A stretch of DNA of 64,000 nucleotides from JALEFZ01 sp039817415 (lineage in GTDB: Bacteria; Bacteroidota; Bacteroidia; J057), in NCBI GenBank assembly GCA_039817415.1, contig JBCBVV010000025.1, positions 1-64,000 on the forward strand. Direction: 5' to 3'. Shown here one piece after another: positions 26,597-35,592 of this stretch (positions are counted from its first letter, which is position 1; the number at the start of each line of letters is the position of its first letter). The position numbers and the translations under genes are program-made. The notes under the pieces are model-generated. The model worked only from the letters and a program-made list of their open reading frames with translations. It made no database searches and was not told where the DNA came from.

Positions 26597-28615
26597 ATGA
26601 TGAAAAGACTCCTGAAGATTTGTTTGTGCGCCTTTATGTTATCCCCTTTATTTTCTAGCGCACAAGAGGGTGATTCTCTGAAAGTTAAAGATGTCGAAGA
26701 TGTTGTATTGGAAGAAATTACTTCCTCTCCAACCGATTATAAAAGCCTGATCAACATAGAATCGAGAAAGTCCCTTCTTTCTATGGATGACGATGGGAGC
26801 TTTAAGCTGGAATGGCTAAACGAAACCAATCCCAATACGGAGATTGAATTGCAGGTAAACGATACCACTGTCATGGTGGTCTTGGAGGAAGGAAAGGCCC
26901 TATTTGACGTGCCTGCAAGCGCCTTAAAGGATACCAATACCTTTGTTTATAAGGGAGAACAAATAGCAAGTGTCCCACTGGATCGTGTGAACTATGCCCC
27001 TTGGCTTTCTCTTCTGCCTCCTCTCATTGCTATTATACTGGCTTTGGTCTTTAGAGAGGTGGTTGTATCTCTTTTTACTGGGATTTTTCTAGGTGCGGCG
27101 ATATTGGCTGTTTCTCAAACCGGGAGTTTAGCGGGTATTGGCACGGCCTTTTTGACCAGCTTGGATCATTATCTCGTCAAGGCGTTGTTCGATGAGGATC
27201 ATATATCTATCATTCTTTTTTCCTTATTGATTGGAGGAATGGTGGCTATTATTTCCAAGAATGGAGGAATGCTAGGGATTGTAAACCGCATTTCGAGATT
27301 AGCCAAAACCCCGAAATCTGGACAGTTGGCTACCTGGTTATTAGGTGTGGTGATTTTCTTTGACGATTACGCCAATTCCTTGGTGGTGGGAAACACCATG
27401 AGGAACATTACAGATAAGCTCAGAATTTCAAGAGAGAAGTTGAGTTACATCGTAGATTCCACGGCAGCTCCAGTATCGGCTTTGGCCTTTATTTCTACCT
27501 GGATTGCTGCAGAATTGAGCTACATAGAAGATGGGATGGTTGGCCTGGAAGGTTTACCTGAAGATTTGAGCCCATACAAGGTCTTTTTGATGTCTCTTCC
27601 TTATTCTTTTTATCCCTTGATGACCTTGGCCTTTATCCTGATTATCATCTTTACTGGAAAAGACTTCGGACCTATGCTAAAGGCCGAGCAAAGAGCTAGA
27701 ACTACAGGGAAAGTGCAACGTGAAAGTGGAGAGGGAGGAATTAGTGAGGAAGTTTCCCACTTTACTCCCATTGAAGGTCTGACACCCAAGGCATTCAATG
27801 CGGTTATTCCAGTAGTTGTGCTTGTCATCGGGGTATTGATTGGGTTGCTCTTTACCGGCTGGGATGACAAGGTCTGGAATGATCCAGAAATGGGCTTTGC
27901 GGCAAAAATGTCCCAGATTATTGGAAATTCGAACTCCTATCTGGCACTTATGTGGGCCTCGTTAACTGCTGTTGCAGTAGCCCTTGTCATGACTTTAGCT
28001 CAAAGGCATATGTCCTTGGTGGATGCTGTAAATGTCATGGTGGGGGGCTTCAAGGCCATGTTGTCTGCCATTATTATTCTGACGTTGGCTTGGGGCTTAC
28101 AAGGCGTAACAAGCGATGTACATACTGCTGATTTCCTTACCGATCTACTTGGGGACAATCTTTCCCCTATGTGGTTACCCCTAATTGCATTCCTACTGGG
28201 TGCAATGGTATCCTTTTCGACTGGTTCTTCATGGGGAACAATGGCCATTTTGTATCCTTTGGTGATCCCATTGGCCTGGAAGATCTCTACAGATTACGGT
28301 TTACCAACCGAAGATGCGCTGGCTATTTTCGCCAACGTTGTAGCCAGTATTTTAGCAGGCTCAGTATTGGGAGACCATTGCTCGCCTATATCTGATACGA
28401 CCATTCTTTCTTCACTTGCTTGTGATGTGAATCATATTGACCACGTAAGAACGCAGTTGCCTTATGCCTTAGCTGTAGGTGTGGTCGCCATTTTGATTGG
28501 AACTATCCCTTCTTCCTTTGGTTTGCCGACATGGATTTGCTTCCTGATAGGAATAGGGACTCTGTTTGCGCTGGTTCGCTTTTATGGCCGGTATACCCAG
28601 AGCCCGCAGGCGTGA
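26597..28615 (+). CDS. NhaC-family Na+/H+ antiporter with exported N-terminal domain
   Basis: The frame is open from 26450, but the first sensible start is ATG at 26597 (or the next codon), giving a signal-like segment MMKRLLKICLCAFMLSPLF followed by SSAQ. About 110 polar residues follow before the membrane part, so this segment probably lies in the periplasm. The rest (about 135-670) has ten or more membrane segments with NhaC-family marks (FFDDYANSLVVGNTMRN, SAAPVSALAFISTWIAAEL-like, GSVLGDHCSPISDTTILSS). It should exchange Na+ or a carboxylate-coupled ion for protons at the inner membrane. It is a single-gene unit ahead of the Crp/Fnr gene. Confidence 0.85.
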   Translation: MMKRLLKICLCAFMLSPLFSSAQEGDSLKVKDVEDVVLEEITSSPTDYKSLINIESRKSLLSMDDDGSFKLEWLNETNPNTEIELQVNDTTVMVVLEEGKALFDVPASALKDTNTFVYKGEQIASVPLDRVNYAPWLSLLPPLIAIILALVFREVVVSLFTGIFLGAAILAVSQTGSLAGIGTAFLTSLDHYLVKALFDEDHISIILFSLLIGGMVAIISKNGGMLGIVNRISRLAKTPKSGQLATWLLGVVIFFDDYANSLVVGNTMRNITDKLRISREKLSYIVDSTAAPVSALAFISTWIAAELSYIEDGMVGLEGLPEDLSPYKVFLMSLPYSFYPLMTLAFILIIIFTGKDFGPMLKAEQRARTTGKVQRESGEGGISEEVSHFTPIEGLTPKAFNAVIPVVVLVIGVLIGLLFTGWDDKVWNDPEMGFAAKMSQIIGNSNSYLALMWASLTAVAVALVMTLAQRHMSLVDAVNVMVGGFKAMLSAIIILTLAWGLQGVTSDVHTADFLTDLLGDNLSPMWLPLIAFLLGAMVSFSTGSSWGTMAILYPLVIPLAWKISTDYGLPTEDALAIFANVVASILAGSVLGDHCSPISDTTILSSLACDVNHIDHVRTQLPYALAVGVVAILIGTIPSSFGLPTWICFLIGIGTLFALVRFYGRYTQSPQA

Positions 28616-28817
28616 TAGTTTTGTGAGGTTTGTCACATATATTGTGTCGCCAATCTGATATTTTTATGACAATTCTACCCATAGAAATGGTGCCCAAAAT
28701 GGACATATCGTTAGTTTTTTATGAGTTAACCCATTTTCCATTTTATGCGTTTAAACAATAATTCAAGAATGGTGATTTGCTATTCCAGAATAATTGCTAA
28801 AAAATCTTCTACTTCTC

Positions 28818-29516
28818 ATGATTGATACAGGAAATATCTGGTACCTAGAGGAGGTAAACCTCTTCGAGTACTTTTGTCCCGTAACGGGCGGGCAGGAGAA
28901 ATACGACAAACTGCCAAAGAGATCTTATAAGAAGGGAGAATTTATTTATTTCTCCGATGATACAGCAGATAAGGTATTCTTTATCCACTCTGGAGCTGTT
29001 AAGCTAGGAAATTATACTTCAGATGGGGAGGAAATGATCAAGGTGGTTCTTCACCCTGGTGAAGTGTTTGGCGAATTAGCAGTGTTTGGAGAAGAGGAGA
29101 GGAGTGATTTTGCCCTGGCACTTGAGGATACAGAACTATGTGTTCAGGAAAGAGATACGGTTACAGACCTTATGCGCGACGTAAGCGGTTTCCACCTCTT
29201 TTTACATAGACTTATGGGACAGCGCATCATCTACACCCAAAAGAGACTGGAATCTCTTCTCTTTAAGGATGCCCGTACCCGAATTACAGAATATGTACTG
29301 GACCTAGGAGACAGACACGGAAAGGTTCTGGCTGATGGAGCGGTAAAAATTAGAAATTACCTCACCCATCAGGAGATTGCGAACTTCACCGGAACTTCTC
29401 GTCAAACTGTTACCACTGTCCTAAACCAGCTTCGAGATGAGCGTTTGATTGATTTCGATAGAAAGAGAATTATCATCCGAAACCTAGAAGGAATGAAGTC
29501 TGCGGCAGCGGTCTAA
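28818..29516 (+). CDS. Crp/Fnr family transcriptional regulator
   Basis: The ATG at 28818 is preferred to a TTG at 28794, giving 232 residues. A cyclic-nucleotide-binding-type domain (about 25-140, KKGEFIYFSDDTADKVFFI, LHPGEVFGELAVFGEE) is joined by a long helix to a winged helix-turn-helix (about 165-230, TRITEYVLDLGDRHG, THQEIANFTGTSRQTVTTVLNQL). There is no Fnr-type N-terminal Cys cluster; one Cys (EYFC) is near the start. The effector is unknown; the phosphate-cassette Arg-Ser pair of true CRP is not evident. It may control itself or neighbours. Confidence 0.9.
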   Translation: MIDTGNIWYLEEVNLFEYFCPVTGGQEKYDKLPKRSYKKGEFIYFSDDTADKVFFIHSGAVKLGNYTSDGEEMIKVVLHPGEVFGELAVFGEEERSDFALALEDTELCVQERDTVTDLMRDVSGFHLFLHRLMGQRIIYTQKRLESLLFKDARTRITEYVLDLGDRHGKVLADGAVKIRNYLTHQEIANFTGTSRQTVTTVLNQLRDERLIDFDRKRIIIRNLEGMKSAAAV

Positions 29517-29536
29517 GAAAAATTAATGAGCGTTAT

Positions 29537-29575
29537 AATCTCTTTTAGTCTAATAGGCTGGAAGAGATTTTTTTT
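29537..29575 (+). terminator. Rho-independent terminator of the Crp/Fnr gene
   Basis: AATCTCTT at 29537-29544 pairs with AAGAGATT at 29562-29569, with partial pairing inside the loop, followed by six further T bases. Confidence 0.75.
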
Positions 29576-29644
29576 GTCATGAATTTTAAGACACATCTAT
29601 TTTCTGTCATTGTCCACGCTTGTATTTTTTTCGAAATTAAGCCC

Positions 29645-31420
29645 ATGATGTACAAAAGCGTGTTGAGTAGAATTTCAGCTGGCCTCATTCTACTCTTGTT
29701 GATCTCATGTGATTTGGGACAGGAAAAGAGCAATGTTGCTATCCAAATTGATCAGGCCTTTGCCACCTGGGCCGAAGGCAACAACAAATTAATCGAATAC
29801 TATCGTCCTGGATTTGCATCAGAATTATACCAGGCCCGTCGAGAAATGCCCTCCGTAAGTCCAGAAAACATATTGGAAGGATATGATCGTGCTTTATTGG
29901 CGTTGCAACAAATTCAATCCATTGATACCACCTCTTTGAATCCTTATGAGAAACTAGAATGGATCGGGCTGAGAGACTTTTTGCACATTCAAGCTGAAGG
30001 AAAAGAGTTTGCCTTTTATGAATCGCTGATCAATCCGATTGATGGCATTCACTTTAGTCTATTTCAGGACTTGGGATATGGCTTTACCATGGAGGAAAAA
30101 GACGATTGCGATCGCATGATCACCCGTGCCAGAACTTATCCTAAGCTCATTGATGACCTAAAGGCCTATCTTAATGCGTGTAATCGGGCTAAAACCCTTC
30201 CTCCTAAGGCTCTTTTGATCGAAGTCAAGAAGCAGGCAGATAGTTTGTTGGCAACACCTGTTTTGAAACATCCCCTGTACCGAGGTTTGGCCAGGCAACT
30301 CGGAAATGCAGATCCCATCTTGATCAATGAGCGTGAGGCCACTTCTTATTTGATAAAAATGGACGGCGTACTTCAAGATTATGTTTATCCTCCCTACAAA
30401 GAGTTGGTGAACATGCTGGATGTGCTGATTGACAATGCTGAAGATGACATAAGTGTAAATCGTTGGTCTAATGGTCAGAAGTTCTATGAATATCAGCTCA
30501 AAAAATATCTGGGACATGAGGTAGAGTTGACCGCTTTACACGAAGAGGCCCTTCAGGAATTTGATGAATTAAAGAATCAATTTGCAATGGAAGGACTAGC
30601 TCCTTCAGAGAAGCTGTTACCAGCTTCTTCTCGCTTCAAAGCCAGAAATGCAAGCCTTGATTCTGCTAGAGCGTTATCCAGAAGGATGAGAAGGGATTCT
30701 CAAGGCTTGATGGATTCGATACCTCAGACCAAATTATACATCCTAGAGATGCCGGACTGGGCAGGTGATTATACGCCAACACATGCCTATTATCCTCCAG
30801 CCATGGATGGTAGCAGAAGGGGGATTATGTTGATTGACATGACACACCCAGAATACCATGGTATTTTCTCGCAAAGGGTACAACTTTATCAATTTGGGAA
30901 TCCAGGTATGCACTATTTTGTCTCGAGCAACTTTGATAGAAAATCAAATTCCGATTTCTCCAAATATGTGAATTTTGAAGGGAATGTAATGGGGTGGAAA
31001 GTGATGGTGGCTGATCAGGTATACCAGAGTTTGGGATTATTGCAAGAGAGAAAGACCAGCAAAGCAGAATATGAACAACAAAAAATTCTGAGTCTCGGAA
31101 GGTTGATCATTGATACGGGAATTCATCTGGAGGGCTGGAGCAGAGAACAAGCTATCTCCTTTTTAATCAAGGAAATAGGTCTTTCTGAAAGACTAGCGAA
31201 ACTGGAAACAGATCGAGCCATCGTGTATCCAGGGCGGCCAGCATCAGAATGGTTGGGCTATCGGGAATTACAGAAATTGAAAAATGGCTATCGTCGAATC
31301 AAAGATAAAAATTTCCAATTACAGGATTTTCATAACATGGTAATGATGACTTCATCTTCCCCGTTCAGACAAACATTTCGACGGCTGAAGGAACTGACTG
31401 GGGAAAGTTTGGCAAACTAA
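29645..31420 (+). CDS. DUF885-family lipoprotein lacking the metal-binding motif
   Basis: The ATG at 29645 begins MMYKSVLSRISAGLILLLLISC, a lipoprotein signal with Cys at the lipobox, giving 591 residues. The overall pattern fits DUF885 (zinc carboxypeptidase-like): NGQKFYEYQLKKYLG, a mid-protein linker, and the late RLIIDTGIHLEGWSREQAI and YPGRPASEWLGYRE segments that are diagnostic. The metal motif HExxPGH, however, reads QFGNPGMH (about 416-423), and the second EGW-x-x-Y-x-E segment reads GNVMGWKVMVADQ, so the His-Glu ligands are gone. It is probably an inactive, binding or structural relative anchored in the envelope. Confidence 0.75.
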   Translation: MMYKSVLSRISAGLILLLLISCDLGQEKSNVAIQIDQAFATWAEGNNKLIEYYRPGFASELYQARREMPSVSPENILEGYDRALLALQQIQSIDTTSLNPYEKLEWIGLRDFLHIQAEGKEFAFYESLINPIDGIHFSLFQDLGYGFTMEEKDDCDRMITRARTYPKLIDDLKAYLNACNRAKTLPPKALLIEVKKQADSLLATPVLKHPLYRGLARQLGNADPILINEREATSYLIKMDGVLQDYVYPPYKELVNMLDVLIDNAEDDISVNRWSNGQKFYEYQLKKYLGHEVELTALHEEALQEFDELKNQFAMEGLAPSEKLLPASSRFKARNASLDSARALSRRMRRDSQGLMDSIPQTKLYILEMPDWAGDYTPTHAYYPPAMDGSRRGIMLIDMTHPEYHGIFSQRVQLYQFGNPGMHYFVSSNFDRKSNSDFSKYVNFEGNVMGWKVMVADQVYQSLGLLQERKTSKAEYEQQKILSLGRLIIDTGIHLEGWSREQAISFLIKEIGLSERLAKLETDRAIVYPGRPASEWLGYRELQKLKNGYRRIKDKNFQLQDFHNMVMMTSSSPFRQTFRRLKELTGESLAN

Positions 31421-31476
31421 TTGTACATATGTAATGAATTTTCTGCTCTTGTCGTTATGTTATCAGAAGGCTCGTT

Positions 31477-32931
31477 ATGAGAATATTAATACCCATCATA
31501 CTTCTGAGCTTGTTTACGACCCTGGTTTGTGAAGCACAGTATATTGAACCGTGTAGGAAAAGCTTTTCCAAAGTCAACACGGCCACAGTCCTGGAAACAA
31601 AACAAGTGAATGCAGGTAATACCCTCTACCTGTCATCATCTTATCTTTCTTCCCTGGAGAAAGGTGAATTTGAAGGGGTGCCCTCTGGATTGATTTATCA
31701 CCAATATGTAAGACCTGCCTCCAAGAAGGAACTCAAAGGAGAATTTGAGGGAGAATCTGAAGAGGTATTGGCTGATGATGGTAATATCTATATCCCATTC
31801 ATAGGAGAATCCAGCACCCACTTCTTTCAGAAGAACAAAGCATTCAAAGGAAAATATGCACCTGAATGGGAGGATCCTAACATGGTCATTCCACTAGGGT
31901 TAACTCCACTTGACATGAGAGGCTATGTAGGCAAGAAGTTCTCAGTCAAAAAGGTGGAAGACGACTACATTCTATTCGATGTAGAAGGAAAAGACATCGT
32001 TTTCTATCTAGGCTTTCCTACACTAGATAAAGTATTTGACTCTCAAGAAGTATTGGACTACCTGGCCGAGAAACAAGAGGAAGGCAAAGAACTCTTAGGA
32101 GAAGCTTGGTATGTCGCTCCTTCAGATCCGATTAAATTCAGATCAGAATCAGAATTGACAGCTCCTAGTGAGTTGTTTTACACAGCTCCCATGATGGAGT
32201 TTACCTTCGATAGCCTAAAGACCAACAAACAGCAGACAGTATTCTACGCTGAAGATGATTCCTTGATTTTAGACCCCAAGTCAAGATATACCCTGTATCA
32301 CAAAGGATGCATTCTCAAGCAACAGATTGCTTATGCTGAAGATTTACTTCAGAGCTATGAATCAGAAAATATTCGCTTGAATAATTTGTTCAAAAATGAA
32401 GCTGAAGAGGTATGGGCTAAAGATCAATGGGTGAAGGAAACACTCATGAAAAGGTTCTGGAAACTTCCTTCAAGAAGGTTCAAAAGCAGATACGAGTATG
32501 TGCTAAACAGCACCCAGCCAACTGTAGGTTCCTTCGTTTATGCGCAAATTAACCTAGACGGAGAATATCACTTGATCTCTCATTTTGCCTCCAACCAAGG
32601 ACTTTATCACACCCGAGTACTCCTTTTCTTTGGCAACAGCAAAGATTCCGTTCAGACAACTAGAATATCTACCCGAGATAGAAGAAATACTCGAGAATAC
32701 GTTCATGAAAACGTAATTGAGGAAATTCAATTTGATGACATTGCGGATCGGGAACTCGTTCGCTTGATTGCAAAAAACAGCCATCGCAAAGTTAGAATCA
32801 GATTCAAAGCTGGTGGGAGCTATTACAAGGACGTCAAATTATCTCCCTACCACAAAGAGCACATCAGAGATGTGTACATGCTCTCCAAAGTGATTGAGCG
32901 CTCAGAGTTTGCCAAAGGGCGAGACGAATAA
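31477..32931 (+). CDS. Exported protein of unknown function
   Basis: The 484-residue product starts with a signal peptide (about 1-20, MRILIPIILLSLFTTLVCEA) and has no lipobox. I do not recognise a family. Two short related phrases near the N-terminus (KGEFEGVPSG at about 62 and KGEFEGESEE at about 88) may be a small repeat. The rest is charged and mixed alpha/beta, with a C-terminal part rich in Arg and Lys (STRDRRNTREYVHENV). It lies 56 bases behind the DUF885 gene with no terminator between them, so the two are probably co-transcribed. It ends before a strong terminator. Confidence 0.75.
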   Translation: MRILIPIILLSLFTTLVCEAQYIEPCRKSFSKVNTATVLETKQVNAGNTLYLSSSYLSSLEKGEFEGVPSGLIYHQYVRPASKKELKGEFEGESEEVLADDGNIYIPFIGESSTHFFQKNKAFKGKYAPEWEDPNMVIPLGLTPLDMRGYVGKKFSVKKVEDDYILFDVEGKDIVFYLGFPTLDKVFDSQEVLDYLAEKQEEGKELLGEAWYVAPSDPIKFRSESELTAPSELFYTAPMMEFTFDSLKTNKQQTVFYAEDDSLILDPKSRYTLYHKGCILKQQIAYAEDLLQSYESENIRLNNLFKNEAEEVWAKDQWVKETLMKRFWKLPSRRFKSRYEYVLNSTQPTVGSFVYAQINLDGEYHLISHFASNQGLYHTRVLLFFGNSKDSVQTTRISTRDRRNTREYVHENVIEEIQFDDIADRELVRLIAKNSHRKVRIRFKAGGSYYKDVKLSPYHKEHIRDVYMLSKVIERSEFAKGRDE

Positions 32932-32957
32932 AACACAAAAAAGTAAAGTATCCATAT

Positions 32958-32996
32958 GAAAAGGGCTATTCCAATCTGGGATGGCCCTTTTCTTTG
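32958..32996 (+). terminator. Rho-independent terminator after the unknown exported protein
   Basis: GAAAAGGGCTATTCC pairs with GGGATGGCCCTTTTC (two wobble pairs) around a five-base loop, then TTTG. Confidence 0.85.
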
Positions 32997-33140
32997 TTGG
33001 GATGTGAACGCTTGGAGGAATTTGCCATACCTGAATTTCGCTGGATACTACCATTTTTTTTCAGCTACAATGAGCCATCTTGACTACGCATTCTTGATGG
33101 AAGGATGCTGCATAACACCCTACAGACAAACAGAAAACTC

Positions 33141-34604
33141 ATGCAAATTCTGCTAAGACTTTTGACGCTAACCACCATAGCGGCCTTGCTTTCCTCCTGC
33201 CAAAATGTGGTGGAAGCTTGTTTCACGATCAATGACAGCGACTGTAGCCATGAAGACGCCTGTACCATTCTCTTTGATGCAAGCTGTTCCAAAAATGAAG
33301 GAGAGTATTACTGGGATTTTGGTGATGGAACCGAAGGAACAGGAATGGAAGTAGCTCACACTTACACACGTGCAGGGGAATACGAAGTTAGCTTGCGAGT
33401 AGATAATGCCATAAATACAGGTGTCGAGTTCGAAGAAGACATCCTGACCCAAACGGTAAATGTTCTGCAGGGAAGTGCCCAATCCCAAGAGACTTTTAGC
33501 CATACTTATATAAATGAAAAGAGCTTTAGTCAATTCAATTCTGTGGTCCAAACATCTGATAGCGGGTATGTCATGGTGGGCTATTTCGAAGACAATATTG
33601 CCCTACACGGCTACATGCGTAAGGTGGATGCAGCGGGAAATACCTTGTGGGACAAAACCTTTACCCGTGGTAATGATGACATAAGGCTTCATGACATTCA
33701 ATTGACCTTAGATGGAGGAATGATCATAGCAGGCCAGGTAAATCGCTTCAGAGATGAATCAGAGGGGTATTTGGTCAAGACCGATAGAAATGGTGTCATC
33801 ATTTGGGAGTATTACACAGGAACGAGAAGACGCACCGAGGTCTCTTTCACCAAAGTAATTGAAATGTCAACCGGACATTATCTAGCCGTAGGTAATTATA
33901 ACTACCAATATTCAAATAGTGCCATTTGGTTGATGAGTATCGGCTTTGATGGAGACTTCAGGTGGGAGCAAAGCTTAGACAAGGGAGACTATAGACTGGA
34001 AGGATACTACAGTGTCAGTAAGACTGAAGACGGGGGGTTTATGGTGTTGTCTATGGGAGATCCTCCTGGGTCTAATAACGAAAAACTTGTTTTGACCAAG
34101 GTTAATGGCGAGGGCCAAAAGGAATGGGATCTCATTCTGGGAGAGGAAGGGAAAAGATATTTATCCGGAGATATTACACCAACTGAAGATGGAAACTTTT
34201 TATTGGTCGGGACCTTCAGAGCAGGTTCAAGCCGAAATCGAGACATTTATCTGGCCAAAATAACCCCCACGGGAGGTATTCTATGGGAGAAGGAAATGGG
34301 AACTCCACTCTGGGATCAGATCTTTTCCATTAGCCAAACTAACAATGGAGGATTTGTCATGGCAGGCTCTACACAAATTGAAGATGGCTCTTCCTATCCC
34401 CCATACTATGCTTACTTGGTACGTCTGAATAGTGAAGGAAAGGAAATTTGGTCGCGCACCTATGAGCAGTTTATCGATAGTGAAGTCTCCAGGGTATCCC
34501 AGACGAAGGAAGGGGGATACATCATGGCTGGTAGAATCATCATTGACGAAAGGCACTCTCAAAGGTTTGTCATGAAGACAAACTCTGAGGGAGAGCTTTT
34601 CTAG
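33141..34604 (+). CDS. PKD-domain lipoprotein with beta-propeller-like repeats
   Basis: The ATG at 33141 gives MQILLRLLTLTTIAALLSSC, a lipoprotein signal with lipobox, so it is preferred to the frame opening at 33105; the product has 488 residues. A PKD domain (about 35-110, YYWDFGDGTEGTG) is followed by six or more repeats of about 50 residues built on phrases such as LTLDGGMIIAGQVN, KTEDGGFMVLS, QTNNGGFVMAGS and QTKEGGYIMAGR, the delta-60/beta-propeller pattern of Bacteroidota surface lipoproteins. It is probably a binding protein on the outer membrane. Its ligand is unknown and no transporter partner is next to it. Confidence 0.8.
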   Translation: MQILLRLLTLTTIAALLSSCQNVVEACFTINDSDCSHEDACTILFDASCSKNEGEYYWDFGDGTEGTGMEVAHTYTRAGEYEVSLRVDNAINTGVEFEEDILTQTVNVLQGSAQSQETFSHTYINEKSFSQFNSVVQTSDSGYVMVGYFEDNIALHGYMRKVDAAGNTLWDKTFTRGNDDIRLHDIQLTLDGGMIIAGQVNRFRDESEGYLVKTDRNGVIIWEYYTGTRRRTEVSFTKVIEMSTGHYLAVGNYNYQYSNSAIWLMSIGFDGDFRWEQSLDKGDYRLEGYYSVSKTEDGGFMVLSMGDPPGSNNEKLVLTKVNGEGQKEWDLILGEEGKRYLSGDITPTEDGNFLLVGTFRAGSSRNRDIYLAKITPTGGILWEKEMGTPLWDQIFSISQTNNGGFVMAGSTQIEDGSSYPPYYAYLVRLNSEGKEIWSRTYEQFIDSEVSRVSQTKEGGYIMAGRIIIDERHSQRFVMKTNSEGELF

Positions 34605-34663
34605 GAAAAATACGGAAGGAGATTTCCTTTCTATATCACATACTAATGTAGTTTATCTGGAAT

Positions 34664-34697
34664 AAGGGGCCATCTCACTAGGGATTGGTCCTTTTTC
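34664..34697 (+). terminator. Probable terminator of the PKD lipoprotein gene
   Basis: AAGGGGCCAT pairs imperfectly with ATTGGTCCTT around a loop of about ten bases and runs into TTTCC. Its layout resembles the other terminators here. Confidence 0.6.
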
Positions 34698-34765
34698 CTT
34701 TGGACTTGGTAGATTGGAATGATCAAATCCTTCTTCATTCTCACAGGAATGAGTTAACTTCCAAC

Positions 34766-35500
34766 ATGCTTCGGCTTTCCAACATTGGTGAATTTGGATA
34801 CCTAATTCTTAGGATAGTAACGAACTTGCGCTACGCTTGGCGTGATCGCAAACGGGTGATCCGTCAATTAGACCTTGTGGGCGTTCGTTCGATCCCCCTG
34901 GTGTTGCTCATTGGTATATTTGCAGGAGCCATCATCGCCTGGCAGGCGGCCTATCAGTTTAAGGGAATGGTGTCCCTAAGTGTATTAGGGGGACAGGTGA
35001 TGCGTGTGGTGATGATGGAAATGGCGCCTGTGTTAACAGCGCTGGTGATTAGTGGGAGGATAGGTGCTTCTATGACAGCAGAAATTGGGTCGATGGTTAT
35101 TTCCGAACAAATCAATGCCTTGAAAACAATGGCCATTGATCCAGTGCGGTATATCGCTATGCCAAGGGTACTAGGTTTGACGTTGATGATGCCCTTTTTG
35201 ACCCTATTTTCTGTGATTATTTCAGTTTTGGGGGCTTTTGTGGTGTCAACTTATTTCCTGGATATTACCCAACAAGTTTTTTTTGAATCAATTAGAGACT
35301 ATTTTAGTGTGGGAGATTTGCTAGGAGGGCTCTTTAAAGGAGCTGTCTTTGGCATGATCATTTCGCTTGTGGGATGCTTCAAAGGGCTTCAAACGGAGGG
35401 GGGAGCATCAGGCCTTGGGGCTTCAACTATCGCATCTTTTGTTAATTCTGCGGTAGGAATATTGGCGGGTGATTTCTTCCTATGGATTATTTTATTCTAA
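34766..35500 (+). CDS. MlaE-family ABC transporter permease
   Basis: The ATG at 34766 (MLRLSNIGEFGYLIL) gives 244 residues, the usual length; a TTG at 34685 would add 27 residues overlapping the terminator. Four to five membrane segments and the family signature (ALVISGRIGASMTAEIGSM, EQINALKTMAIDPVRYIAMPR) mark the permease of the MlaFEDB system, which moves phospholipids between inner and outer membranes. The ATPase (MlaF) and substrate-binding (MlaD) genes that normally follow are not here; the next gene is a PorE-like protein. The partners must be coded elsewhere. Confidence 0.92.
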   Translation: MLRLSNIGEFGYLILRIVTNLRYAWRDRKRVIRQLDLVGVRSIPLVLLIGIFAGAIIAWQAAYQFKGMVSLSVLGGQVMRVVMMEMAPVLTALVISGRIGASMTAEIGSMVISEQINALKTMAIDPVRYIAMPRVLGLTLMMPFLTLFSVIISVLGAFVVSTYFLDITQQVFFESIRDYFSVGDLLGGLFKGAVFGMIISLVGCFKGLQTEGGASGLGASTIASFVNSAVGILAGDFFLWIILF

Positions 35501-35592
35501 CTAATTGAGACAAAGCAGGATTTTTTCTAGTTTTGTTAACAACTGAACCAGCTCTATAAATTCCACTTTTGTGAAGTAAAACATTCACTCCT

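Noticed and set aside
28628..28650. CRP-like site (CACA-TATAT-TGTG) upstream of the Crp/Fnr gene
   Set aside because: Only four bases per arm match, and the outer positions of the CRP/FNR consensus are missing.
32956..33156. 66-codon open frame after the unknown exported protein
   Set aside because: It lies over a strong terminator and the start of the PKD lipoprotein gene in another frame, so it is not a gene.
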